A stretch of DNA of 64,000 nucleotides from Carboxylicivirga linearis (GTDB lineage: Bacteria > Bacteroidota > Bacteroidia > Bacteroidales > Marinilabiliaceae): contig NZ_JAGUCO010000001.1 in the NCBI RefSeq assembly GCF_018271995.1, positions 1 to 64,000 on the forward strand, given 5' to 3'. Numbering within the stretch: the first letter of the stretch is position 1; the number at the start of each line of letters is the position of its first letter. The notes beneath the pieces are model-generated. The model searched no databases. It was not told the origin of the DNA and saw only the letters and a program-made list of their open reading frames with translations. The translations under genes were made by a program, and so were the position numbers. Positions 28,308 through 36,909 of the stretch are shown here, piece by piece.

Positions 28308-29159
28308 ATGAAGAAAATTATTGTATCTGCTATTTTACTGTGTTTTATTAGCTTTTCTAATGCCCAAAACTCATTGCTATGGAAAGTTACCGGAAGTAAC
28401 CTTGAACATGCTTCTTATTTGTATGGAACAATCCATGTTATTTGTCCTGATGATTTCTTTTTACCTAAACAAACGCAGTCGATATTTGAAGAATGTGATC
28501 AGTTAGTGTTGGAGATGGATATATCTGATCCTGCTGTGTTGCAAACCGTGCAGAAGGGAATGGTAAATCCTCAAATGAAAAACATTAAAAGCGATCTTAC
28601 AGCAGAAGATCAAAAATTATTAAATGATGTGTTAACCCAAACTTTGGGTGTTGGTATCGATCAGTTGGGGATTATGAAACCCTGGGCGCTGTCTACTATG
28701 TTAAGTGTCAAACTTGGATTAGATTGTGATCAGCCATCGCAATATGAGACGGAATTTATAAAATTGGCCAAAGAGGCAGATATGCAAATTTCAAGTTTGG
28801 AGACAGCTACAGAGCAGATTGCAATTTTTGAAAACATTCCTTACGAAAAGCAATTGCAATTATTGATAGATGGCATTAAGAATCAGGAAGAGGATAAGAA
28901 GCTATTAATGAAAATGGTAGATACTTATAAAAATCAGGATATTAATGCGTTATATAATTTCATTTTGCAGGAAGAAGAAATGAAGGAGTTTAGTGAGTTT
29001 TTGCTCGACAACAGGAATGTAAAATGGATTCCTATTCTTAATGAGGCCATGGCAGAAAAACCAAGTTTTATTGCCTTCGGAGCTGGTCATTTGGCTGGTG
29101 ATAAGGGAGTAATAGAGCTGTTGAAAGCAGAAGGATATACAGTTGAGCCTGTAAAATAA
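28308..29159 (+). CDS. Secreted TraB/GumN-family protein
   Basis: 283 residues with a signal peptide (MKKIIVSAILLCFISFSNAQ). It begins with the family features SLLWKVTGSNLEHASYLYGTIH and later LEMDIS, QYETEFIKLAKEADMQISSLETATEQIAIF, and ends FIAFGAGHLAGDKGVIELLKAEGYTVEPV. The GTIH and GAGHL motifs hold the two conserved His of the TraB/GumN (TIKI-like) fold, distantly related to metalloproteases. Periplasmic location is predicted; the substrate is unknown. Divergent from the MBL gene with only 41 bases between starts; followed by its own terminator. Confidence 0.88.
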   Translation: MKKIIVSAILLCFISFSNAQNSLLWKVTGSNLEHASYLYGTIHVICPDDFFLPKQTQSIFEECDQLVLEMDISDPAVLQTVQKGMVNPQMKNIKSDLTAEDQKLLNDVLTQTLGVGIDQLGIMKPWALSTMLSVKLGLDCDQPSQYETEFIKLAKEADMQISSLETATEQIAIFENIPYEKQLQLLIDGIKNQEEDKKLLMKMVDTYKNQDINALYNFILQEEEMKEFSEFLLDNRNVKWIPILNEAMAEKPSFIAFGAGHLAGDKGVIELLKAEGYTVEPVK

Positions 29160-29190
29160 AAGAGAGAGGTGTATTTACCTCCCTCTTTTC
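29159..29190 (+). terminator. Terminator of the TraB/GumN gene
   Basis: AAAGAGAGAGGT pairs with ACCTCCCTCTTT (one mismatch) and a T-run follows. A second small hairpin (CTATGTT/AACATAG, 29207-29227) lies next to it at the 3' end of the convergent lipoprotein gene. Confidence 0.7.
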
Positions 29191-29232
29191 TTAAGTAATT
29201 ACAGAGCTATGTTAAGGCTCAACATAGTGTTG

Positions 29233-30525
29233 TTAATCTTCCGAAGCTGTTACCTCAATATGGCTCAACAGCTTCATGTCATTTATATTAGTATAATCGT
29301 ATTGATAAAATCCATCGTTACCTATCGTTAGAAGAACGTCACCCAATGGTATTACATCAACCGCATGTATATCATTAAATTGCTTCAGTTGATTAGATAG
29401 ACCCATCTGTTCAGGTTCTGTAGCATCAAAAACCCGAAGCCCTTCATCTCCATCGCAAATAAATAAGAAGTCTCTATCCACACCCAATCCATGTGGATTA
29501 GTTAATGCCAGTGAGTTTCTTAGTTGGGGTGATTCAATATTTTGAATATTAATTACATCTAACTGGTTGGTATTTCCTCCACAAAAATTGTTTGAGCGAA
29601 GAGTTACAAAGGCGTAGTCGTCATTTACCACAACCGGATCGCAGGCTGTAATATGGCTGTAACCCGAAATGTATTGGGGCTCAGCCGGATTGTTCAGGCT
29701 AAAGATTTGCATGCCACTTTGCCCGCCAATAAACAGAAGATCATCTTTTATGAACAGTGTTTCAGCTGTATTATTTGGGTAAAATCCATTTTGAGCCAAT
29801 GGTAATTCGGGCGTAGTTATATCATAAATAGCAATGTACCAACCTTGGTTAATTGTATATAAAAAATTATTGTATAACATAAATCTGGCCGTAGAACCGG
29901 CTATTCCCGCTGTATTAGTGCTTTGTGCTGTTACTCCTCTACTTGCTGAGTTTATAAGAGCATAATCTGCCGAATAAACCACATCGTAATAAATTGGGTA
30001 ATCATCCTCTACAACTTCTTCTTTCACCTCTTTTACATTCCAATCCAATACCACCCCTTTGGAGTAATCTATATTTCCTATGCGATAATTATTTTGAGTT
30101 TCCGGCACCGTATAGTTAAATACATTCTTTATCCGATGTTTCTCTTTGGGCTGATCGATAGAGCTTATATTAATGGCCACTAAGTCAATATAACTATCTG
30201 CATATAAGAGGTCTCCCTTTATCGCAATATCTACATTTCCGGGTATTTTTATAAAAGTTTTGTATGCCGGGGTTTCGGGATTAGTGTTGTCATACACATG
30301 TACACCTTTCATTAACTCATTTATGAAAAGGTAATTGTCTTTAAAATAAATCTTACCAGGTAGCACCAGAGGTTGTTCATCTGTTTCTTGTATGCTTGAT
30401 CTGAGATCATCATATGATAGGTAAACCGGTTCATTCACCCAGTATTCTTCGTATGTTTTATCCTGACAGCCACTTATTAGCAGCACGAGAAGAATGATGT
30501 TTAGGTAGAAATTATTCTTTTTCAT
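29233..30525 (-). CDS. LVIVD-repeat surface lipoprotein
   Basis: 430 residues with a lipoprotein signal (MKKNNFYLNIILLVLLISGCQDK, lipidated Cys about residue 20). The mature part contains repeated LVIVD-type beta units (LFINELMKGVHVYDNTNPETP; LYTINQGWYIAIYDITTPELP; LLFIGGQSGMQIFSLNNPAEP; FLFICDGDEGLRVFDATEPEQ), predicting a seven-bladed-like propeller. It has no catalytic motif. It is probably attached to the outer membrane. Stands alone between convergent TraB and divergent priA. Confidence 0.85.
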   Translation of the reverse strand: MKKNNFYLNIILLVLLISGCQDKTYEEYWVNEPVYLSYDDLRSSIQETDEQPLVLPGKIYFKDNYLFINELMKGVHVYDNTNPETPAYKTFIKIPGNVDIAIKGDLLYADSYIDLVAINISSIDQPKEKHRIKNVFNYTVPETQNNYRIGNIDYSKGVVLDWNVKEVKEEVVEDDYPIYYDVVYSADYALINSASRGVTAQSTNTAGIAGSTARFMLYNNFLYTINQGWYIAIYDITTPELPLAQNGFYPNNTAETLFIKDDLLFIGGQSGMQIFSLNNPAEPQYISGYSHITACDPVVVNDDYAFVTLRSNNFCGGNTNQLDVINIQNIESPQLRNSLALTNPHGLGVDRDFLFICDGDEGLRVFDATEPEQMGLSNQLKQFNDIHAVDVIPLGDVLLTIGNDGFYQYDYTNINDMKLLSHIEVTASED

Positions 30526-30639
30526 AGCTAGGTTTTTATTTCAGTCAACTATTTAGATGGGATTTTAACTCAAAGGTTGCTTTTCTAATCAAAATCCGTC
30601 TACTCTGTTTATCTTTACCACTTCAAATGCAATAGAAAA

Positions 30640-33111
30640 ATGAGTTCACAAAACCAATTTGTAGATATAATATTGCCCGTTCCGCTTCCCCGGTTGTTTA
30701 CTTATAGTATACCAGAAGATATGGTATCTATGGTGGAAGTGGGAAAGCGTGTAGTTGTATCGTTTGGAAAAAAGAAATCATACTCCGGAATTGTATTTAA
30801 ACTGCATAATAATAAGCCCAAAGAGTACGAAACCAAACCCATACTAAGTGTTTTGGATTCGGCTCCCATTGTAAATAATGAGCAACTTCGGTTTTGGCAA
30901 TGGCTGGCCGACTATTATCAATGTACATTGGGTGAAGTTTATAAAGCAGCACTTCCTTCAGGGTTAAAAATGGAAAGCGAAACCAATGTTATTTACAATG
31001 CTGAGTTTGTTGCTGACCATCCTTTATCGCCCAATGAAGATAAGATTCTGGATATTGTATCAGCGAAAAAAGTATGTACCATTAACGAATTGAATCAGTT
31101 GAGTGGTTTAAAAAATTGCTTGCCTGTTTTAAAGCGTCTATTGGAATACAACGCTTTATTCGTCAACGAAAAATTAAAAGAGGGATTTAAGGCCAAAACA
31201 GAAAAAGTACTTTCATTGTGTGATGAATACAAGAATGATGAAAGCATGCATGCCGCATTCGATAATTTGTCGCGTGCTCCAAAACAGCTTGAATTATTAA
31301 TGGCTTTTCTAAGCATGTGTGGTGGGGTGAATAAAGCCAATGAAGGTGTTTTTGTATCCAGGCAAGATCTGCTGAAAAAGAACAATGCTTCATCATCAAC
31401 TTTAAAGGAGCTGATTACTAAGAATATAGTATGTGAATCGGAGCGAAATATTGATCGCCTAGATTTAACCGAGAAGGAAAAGCATGAGGCTCATCCTTTA
31501 AATGAAGCACAACAAGATGCTCATCAGCAAATTCAAAATGCATTTGCTACAAAAGATGTTTGTCTGTTGCATGGAGTTACTTCAGGTGGTAAAACCGAAA
31601 TATATATTCATTTAATTGAAGAGCAATTGAAAAAAGGTAAGCAGGTATTATATCTACTTCCTGAGATTGCACTTACTACACAAATTACAACCAGGTTAAA
31701 AAAACACTTTGGCAATTTGCTGGGCATATACCATAGTAAATTTGCAGATGCTGAACGGGTGGAGGTGTGGAATAATCTTCTGGAACAAAAAACCTATAAG
31801 GTAATTTTAGGTGTTCGTTCTTCCATCTTTTTACCTTTTCAGAATCTGGGATTGATAGTTGTGGATGAAGAACATGAAAATACTTATAAACAGTTCGATC
31901 CGGCTCCACGTTATCATGCGCGAGATGCGGCCATTGTATTGGCAAATATTTTTGGAGCCAAAACTCTTTTGGGAACGGCTACCCCTTCCATCGAGTCCTA
32001 TTTTAATGCCCAACAAGGCAAATATGCTCTGATAGAATTAACTCAACGTTTTGAGGGGATTCAGATGCCGGAGATTATTGCGGTTGATACGCGCGAAGCT
32101 CGACGAAAGAAAAAGATGAATTCGCATTTTTCACCTGTGCTTTTACAGCATATGGATGAAGCTCTTGCTAATGGTGAACAGGTAATTTTATTTCAAAACC
32201 GAAGAGGATTTAGCCCTTTTATAGAATGTGGTCAGTGTGCCTGGGTTGCAAAGTGTGTTAATTGCGACGTAAGTATGACTTACCATAAGCACTTTAATCA
32301 GCTGGTTTGTCACTATTGTAATCACACCGAGAAGTTACCCGATGTTTGTCCCGCATGCCATAGCCCTGCTATTGAAACGCGTGGTTTTGGAACGGAGAAA
32401 ATTCAGGAAGAAATGTCCATTTTGTATCCTGATTACAAAGTAGCCCGGATGGATTTGGATACTACCCGAAGCAAATCCGCTTACGACAAAATAATTAGCA
32501 AATTTGAAGAAGGAAAAGTGCAGATTTTGATTGGAACACAAATGATTTCAAAGGGACTTGATTTTGAAAATGTGCGTGTGGTGGGAATTCTTAATGCTGA
32601 TAATATGCTTAATTATCCTGACTTCAGAGCTTTTGAAAGAAGTTTTCAGCTAATGACGCAGGTAAGTGGTCGTGCTGGTCGTAAACACAAGCGTGGATTA
32701 GTGATATTGCAAACTTCTAATCCGCAGCACCCTGTTATTATGGATGTTATCAATCATAATTTTGCCAACCATTACCAAGGTCAAATTGAAGAGCGTCGTG
32801 CTTTCAAGTATCCTCCCTTTCACAGATTGATATACATTACAATAAAGCACAAGGACCAACAGATTACCAATCAGGCTGCCTATTTTATTGCAAAACAATT
32901 AACCACCGTATTGGGGAATCGTGTATTAGGGCCACAAGCACCTGTCATCAACCGTATTCAAAATCAGTTTATAAAAAAAGTGCTGATAAAAGTTGAGAAA
33001 AAAGCATCGCCAGTAAAGGTAAAGCAATTAATTCAAGAGGTTATCTTCTCGCTCCAATCCCAGCAGGCTTATCGATATGTTACTTTTCAGATAGATGTTG
33101 ATCCGGCATAA
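30640..33111 (+). CDS. priA: Primosomal protein N' (replication restart helicase PriA)
   Basis: An 823-residue 3'-5' helicase that reloads the replisome at repaired forks. The N-terminal 3'BD domain begins FVDIILPVPLPRLFTYSIP. Walker A is GVTSGGKTEIY, the DEEH box is VVDEEHENTYKQ, and the two zinc clusters are CGQCAWVAKCVNCDVSMTYH and CHYCNHTEKLPDVCPAC. Motif V/VI is ILIGTQMISKGLDFENV...QVSGRAGR. Length is within the family range, the extra residues being in the N-terminal linker. Monocistronic with a strong terminator. Confidence 0.97.
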   Translation: MSSQNQFVDIILPVPLPRLFTYSIPEDMVSMVEVGKRVVVSFGKKKSYSGIVFKLHNNKPKEYETKPILSVLDSAPIVNNEQLRFWQWLADYYQCTLGEVYKAALPSGLKMESETNVIYNAEFVADHPLSPNEDKILDIVSAKKVCTINELNQLSGLKNCLPVLKRLLEYNALFVNEKLKEGFKAKTEKVLSLCDEYKNDESMHAAFDNLSRAPKQLELLMAFLSMCGGVNKANEGVFVSRQDLLKKNNASSSTLKELITKNIVCESERNIDRLDLTEKEKHEAHPLNEAQQDAHQQIQNAFATKDVCLLHGVTSGGKTEIYIHLIEEQLKKGKQVLYLLPEIALTTQITTRLKKHFGNLLGIYHSKFADAERVEVWNNLLEQKTYKVILGVRSSIFLPFQNLGLIVVDEEHENTYKQFDPAPRYHARDAAIVLANIFGAKTLLGTATPSIESYFNAQQGKYALIELTQRFEGIQMPEIIAVDTREARRKKKMNSHFSPVLLQHMDEALANGEQVILFQNRRGFSPFIECGQCAWVAKCVNCDVSMTYHKHFNQLVCHYCNHTEKLPDVCPACHSPAIETRGFGTEKIQEEMSILYPDYKVARMDLDTTRSKSAYDKIISKFEEGKVQILIGTQMISKGLDFENVRVVGILNADNMLNYPDFRAFERSFQLMTQVSGRAGRKHKRGLVILQTSNPQHPVIMDVINHNFANHYQGQIEERRAFKYPPFHRLIYITIKHKDQQITNQAAYFIAKQLTTVLGNRVLGPQAPVINRIQNQFIKKVLIKVEKKASPVKVKQLIQEVIFSLQSQQAYRYVTFQIDVDPA

Positions 33112-33115
33112 AAAT

Positions 33116-33148
33116 AAAAAAGGATGATAACCGTTGCTATCATCCTTT
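33116..33148 (+). terminator. Terminator of priA
   Basis: AAAAGGATGATA and TATCATCCTTTT form a perfect 12-bp stem with an 8-base loop; T-rich after the stem. Four bases downstream of the stop. Confidence 0.9.
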
Positions 33149-33172
33149 TCATTATTAACCTAACCCAAATCT

Positions 33173-33247
33173 ATGAAAAAAAATCTGATAGGTATATTGC
33201 AAGTGCTGTGCCAAAAACGAAGGATAAATCTTAATATTTGCTATTAA
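33173..33247 (+). other. Orphan SusC-type leader-like sequence with 24-codon ORF
   Basis: TAACCTAACCCAAATCT followed by ATGAAAAAAAATCTGATAGG resembles the 5' ends of TonB-dependent receptor (SusC-like) genes of this lineage (general knowledge). The frame stops after 24 codons and no receptor gene follows. It may be a remnant of a lost gene or a chance match. Confidence 0.25.
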
Positions 33248-33389
33248 ACTTTAGAAAATACTAAAACAGAATGCTTTTCAAGACAAACGGAGTTTACACA
33301 TTATATACAACCAAAATAAGAGCGTAACACTTTTAATATTCTGTCAGTGGCCACATTTGTTTTTTATATATTTACCAAAATTTTTTGGC

Positions 33390-34391
33390 ATGACTAGGAA
33401 GGAGTTTTCACAAGTTTTTGATGGTTTTGATAATATGAACATTTTGGTAATTGGGGATGTAATGATTGATTCATACCTGTGGGGAAATGTTTCACGTATA
33501 TCACCAGAGGCTCCGGTACCTATCATCTCAACATCTGATAGAGAAGATCGTTTAGGAGGTGCTGCCAATGTCGCTCTTAATATTCAGTCGTTAGGAGCTA
33601 CTCCAATTCTTTGTTCGGTAGTAGGTAAAGACGATGCGGGTGGTATTTTTCATCAATTACTGAAAAAGAGAAAGCTTCCTGCGGATGGCATTATCAGTTC
33701 AAGTAAGAGGCAAACAACAGTTAAAACCCGAATTATTAGTCAGAATCAACATTTGCTGCGGGTTGATGAAGAAGAGGATAAACCTCTGTCTGAAGAATTA
33801 GAACAGAAGCTGCAAGATCACATCGCAAGTTTGTTAGAAAGCTATCGGATAGATGCCATTATTTTTGAAGATTACGATAAGGGAACCTTAACTCCTTCAT
33901 CAATCAGTTATACCATTCAATTGGCCAACGAGAAAGGTATTCCAACTCTGGTAGATCCTAAAAAACGAAATTTTATGGATTATCGGGAGGTTACATTTTT
34001 CAAACCTAACTTAAAGGAATTTTTAGAAGGATGTAAATTGGAACTTAATCCCGATAATCAATCGGAGATGCTGGCTGCGGGTAAAGATTTTTTAAAACAG
34101 CAGCAGTTTAATAATTTGATGGTTACTATGGCCCGAAGGGGAGTAATGATCATTGATAAACAATCATATCATTTTATTCCGGCTGAAATAAGAAATATAG
34201 CTGATGTTTCCGGAGCCGGTGATACCGTTATAAGTGTGAGTGCCTTATGTCTTGCATCGGGTTTGCAATCAGAGTACGTGGCAGCTATAGCCAATATGGC
34301 CGGGGGGCTTGTTTGTGAACATTCAGGCGTGGTGCCTATTGATAAGCAAGAACTTATGGAGGAATGTCTGATGAAGTTGGCAAAACAATAG
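33390..34391 (+). CDS. rfaE1: Sugar kinase of the RfaE/HldE heptose-7-phosphate kinase type (PfkB fold)
   Basis: 333 residues from ATG 33390; the frame is open 33 bases further, but the added residues (FFIYLPKFFG) do not fit the family. The family signature RISPEAPVPI, GGAANVALNIQSLGA, the ATP-binding/catalytic DVSGAGDTVIS and FEDYDKGTLT identify the D-glycero-D-manno-heptose-7-phosphate kinase half of HldE. The adenylyltransferase half is absent, as is common in Bacteroidota, where the two activities are separate genes. It feeds heptose into LPS core if the pathway is complete (inference). It lies 137 bases upstream of parA. A parS-like sequence is inside the gene. Confidence 0.85.
   Translation: MTRKEFSQVFDGFDNMNILVIGDVMIDSYLWGNVSRISPEAPVPIISTSDREDRLGGAANVALNIQSLGATPILCSVVGKDDAGGIFHQLLKKRKLPADGIISSSKRQTTVKTRIISQNQHLLRVDEEEDKPLSEELEQKLQDHIASLLESYRIDAIIFEDYDKGTLTPSSISYTIQLANEKGIPTLVDPKKRNFMDYREVTFFKPNLKEFLEGCKLELNPDNQSEMLAAGKDFLKQQQFNNLMVTMARRGVMIIDKQSYHFIPAEIRNIADVSGAGDTVISVSALCLASGLQSEYVAAIANMAGGLVCEHSGVVPIDKQELMEECLMKLAKQ
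33488..33503. promoter_or_regulatory. parS-like ParB binding site candidate
   Basis: TGTTTCACGTATATCA matches 13 of 16 positions of the widely conserved parS palindrome TGTTTCACGTGAAACA, with the left half perfect. It lies 1.0 kb upstream of parA within the kinase gene; parS sites commonly sit inside genes near parAB. A chance match is possible. Confidence 0.35.
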
Positions 34392-34528
34392 ACCTTATTT
34401 TGTTCGTAACTTAATGCGAAAAATATACGTAGTCTGCCTAAATGTTTAAGAAAAGATTAACTTTGGCTTTCGGAAAAAAATTTCCATTTTGTAAGCCTTA
34501 ACTTCATCAAATAAAAACACCAAATAAT

Positions 34529-35308
34529 ATGGGTAAGATAATTGCTTTGGCAAACCAAAAAGGAGGAGTTGGAAAAACAACCACTGCTATTAACCTGGCG
34601 GCCAGTTTGGCTGTACTGGAATATAAGGTGCTGATTATTGATGCCGATCCCCAGGCCAATGCTACATCAGGATTAGGATTTGATTTAAAAGAGATTGATG
34701 ACAGCATATACGAATGTATTGTTGACGGTATTGACCCAACAAAAGCAATTTTACAAACCGAGATTGATCATTTGGCCGTAATGCCTTCGCACATTGATTT
34801 GGTTGGGGCAGAAATTGAAATGCTGAATCTTCCAAATCGCGAAAGAGTATTAAGTGGTGTGCTTGAACAATTGCGCGATCAATATGACTTTATATTAATT
34901 GACTGTTCTCCTTCATTGGGATTAATTACAGTTAATGCACTTACAGCTGCTGACTCGGTAATAATTCCTGTACAATGTGAATACTTTGCATTGGAAGGAT
35001 TGGGTAAATTATTAAATACCATTAAAATTATTCAAAGCCGACTGAATCCTGAATTGGAAATAGAAGGTTTCTTGCTTACCATGTACGATTCACGATTAAA
35101 CCTTTCAAATCAGGTTGTGGAAGAAGTTCAAAGACACTTCCAGGATATGGTTTTTGAAACGTTGGTATCGCGTAATATTAAATTAAGTGAGGCACCAAGT
35201 TATGGTAAGGCCGTTGTGATGTACGATGCCACTTCTAAAGGTGCAGTTAATTATTTAAATTTGGCAAAAGAATTGCTTAAGAAAAACAACCTGGCAATAA
35301 AGAAATAA
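34529..35308 (+). CDS. parA: Chromosome-partitioning ATPase ParA (Soj)
   Basis: A 259-residue deviant-Walker ATPase that moves ParB-parS complexes over the nucleoid. The deviant Walker A is KGGVGKTTTAINLAA, followed by LIIDADPQANATSG, the Walker B-like FILIDCSPSLGLITVNAL, and the DNA-binding region near the C-terminus. The short N-terminus, with no extra DNA-binding domain, is typical of chromosomal Soj. parB follows after 32 bases. Confidence 0.97.
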   Translation: MGKIIALANQKGGVGKTTTAINLAASLAVLEYKVLIIDADPQANATSGLGFDLKEIDDSIYECIVDGIDPTKAILQTEIDHLAVMPSHIDLVGAEIEMLNLPNRERVLSGVLEQLRDQYDFILIDCSPSLGLITVNALTAADSVIIPVQCEYFALEGLGKLLNTIKIIQSRLNPELEIEGFLLTMYDSRLNLSNQVVEEVQRHFQDMVFETLVSRNIKLSEAPSYGKAVVMYDATSKGAVNYLNLAKELLKKNNLAIKK

Positions 35309-35340
35309 GAATATAACAATTAATCAATCGGTAATTTAAG

Positions 35341-36216
35341 ATGGCAAAAAAGAGTGCTTTAGGACGTGGATTGGGAGCATTGATTGACAATGCTGATGAG
35401 GTGACGCAAAGTAAACCAGCCTCCTCTATTAATGAAATTGAAATTTCAAAAATTGAAGCCAACCCATGGCAACCACGAACTAAATTTGATGATGAGCGCT
35501 TGCAAGAGTTATCCAAGTCAATCAAAGAGATTGGTATTGTTCAGCCGTTAACACTGCGTAAGATTGGAAAAGATCGTTATCAGTTAATTGCTGGTGAACG
35601 TCGTTTCAGGGCTTCTAAATTAGCCGGATTGGAGAAAGTTCCTGCATATGTCAGAACTGCTGATGATGATACGATGTTGGAAATGGCCTTGGTTGAAAAT
35701 ATTCAACGTGAGGATCTGGATCCGATAGAGGTTGCTATTAGTTATCAACGATTGATTGAAGAATGTAAGCTAACGCAGGAAAGTATGTCGGAGCGTGTAG
35801 GAAAGAAGCGTTCTACCATTACTAATTACCTTCGTTTGTTAAAATTACCAGCAGAAGTTCAGTTAGGCCTTGTTGCAAAAGAAATAGGAATGGGGCATGC
35901 CCGTGCTATAATTAGTGTCGAGGATCCGAATGCTCAGTTACAAATTTACGAAGAGACAGTTAAAAATGATTTGTCAGTTCGTAAAGTTGAAGAGTTGGTG
36001 AGAGATCTTAACTCTGGCAAAAAAGAGAAGAAAGAAAAAAAGGCAAAAACTGAAGATCCTGAAGAGTACAAGGAGTTGAAGTCGCAGCTTTCAACATTCT
36101 TTCAAACCAATATACAATTCACCCGCACAGAAAATGGAAAAGGAAAGATTGTAATTCCTTTTACGTCTGATGATGAATTGGAAAAAATCATTGGTATATT
36201 GGATAAAGCCAAGTAG
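35341..36216 (+). CDS. parB: Chromosome-partitioning protein ParB (Spo0J)
   Basis: A 291-residue parS-binding CTPase clamp. It starts with the conserved ALGRGLGALI segment. The CTP-binding boxes are PWQPRTKFDDERLQELSKSI and the GERRFRASKLAG motif. A helix-turn-helix follows (LTQESMSERVGKKRSTITNYLRLLKLP), then a lysine-rich linker (KKEKKEKKAK) and a C-terminal dimerisation domain. Second gene of parA-parB; DUF5683 follows closely. Confidence 0.97.
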   Translation: MAKKSALGRGLGALIDNADEVTQSKPASSINEIEISKIEANPWQPRTKFDDERLQELSKSIKEIGIVQPLTLRKIGKDRYQLIAGERRFRASKLAGLEKVPAYVRTADDDTMLEMALVENIQREDLDPIEVAISYQRLIEECKLTQESMSERVGKKRSTITNYLRLLKLPAEVQLGLVAKEIGMGHARAIISVEDPNAQLQIYEETVKNDLSVRKVEELVRDLNSGKKEKKEKKAKTEDPEEYKELKSQLSTFFQTNIQFTRTENGKGKIVIPFTSDDELEKIIGILDKAK

Positions 36217-36246
36217 TAATTATAGCTTTACCAAAAATTAATAACA

Positions 36247-36903
36247 TTGACCTTAGCATTATCACATCGCAAATGGCTGATTAGCCTCGTATTTCTGCTT
36301 GGCACTTGCATCACTTCATGGGCTCAATCAGATACATTAGTATTAAATAAGGATACGGCTTTTATAGAAGGTACACAGGTTGAGTTTGTTAAAGAGAAAA
36401 AACCTCATTCGCCCCATAAAGCGTCATTTTATGCCGCTATTTTACCGGGTATGGGGCAGATCTACAATAAAAAGTACTGGAAACTCCCTATTCTGTATGG
36501 AGGAATTGGCGCTACCGGATATGCCATTCATTTCAACTCAAAGTATTATAAAAAATATAGATCAGCCTATCGCGATTTTATTATCCAAGACCCGGGTAAT
36601 AAGAGTTATCTCGAGTTTATACCTCCCGGATTGACCGAAGCAGACGTTGTGGGAGGTACCTATGAATCTTGGTTTGAAGATGCTCTGGAAAGAAAAAAAC
36701 AGTATTATAAACGATATCGCGACCTCAGCTACTTTATTATGGTAGGGGTGTACATTATTCAAATTGTAGATGCTGCAGTTGATGCTCATTTTTACAATTT
36801 TAGTATTAGTGATGATTTAAGTATGCGAGTTAATCCCACAATCATGGAATCATCGCGAGGTGATTATGGAGGAGTGGGAATTCAGTTGAATTTTAAGTTT
36901 TGA
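36247..36903 (+). CDS. DUF5683 membrane-associated protein
   Basis: 218 residues with an N-terminal hydrophobic signal (WLISLVFLLGTCITSWAQ). The DUF5683 core follows: SPHKASFYAAILPGMGQIYNKKYWKLPILYGGIGATGYAIHFN and FIMVGVYIIQIVDAAVDAHF. The start is a TTG codon at 36247; no ATG lies upstream in frame and the next Met is inside the core, so a rare start codon or an upstream non-ATG start is required. It is tightly placed between parB (30 bases) and the transglycosylase (6 bases), a conserved order in Bacteroidota. Its role is unknown; the company of parAB and a muralytic enzyme suggests cell-envelope or cell-cycle work (inference). Confidence 0.85.
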   Translation: MTLALSHRKWLISLVFLLGTCITSWAQSDTLVLNKDTAFIEGTQVEFVKEKKPHSPHKASFYAAILPGMGQIYNKKYWKLPILYGGIGATGYAIHFNSKYYKKYRSAYRDFIIQDPGNKSYLEFIPPGLTEADVVGGTYESWFEDALERKKQYYKRYRDLSYFIMVGVYIIQIVDAAVDAHFYNFSISDDLSMRVNPTIMESSRGDYGGVGIQLNFKF

Positions 36904-36909
36904 TATCAT

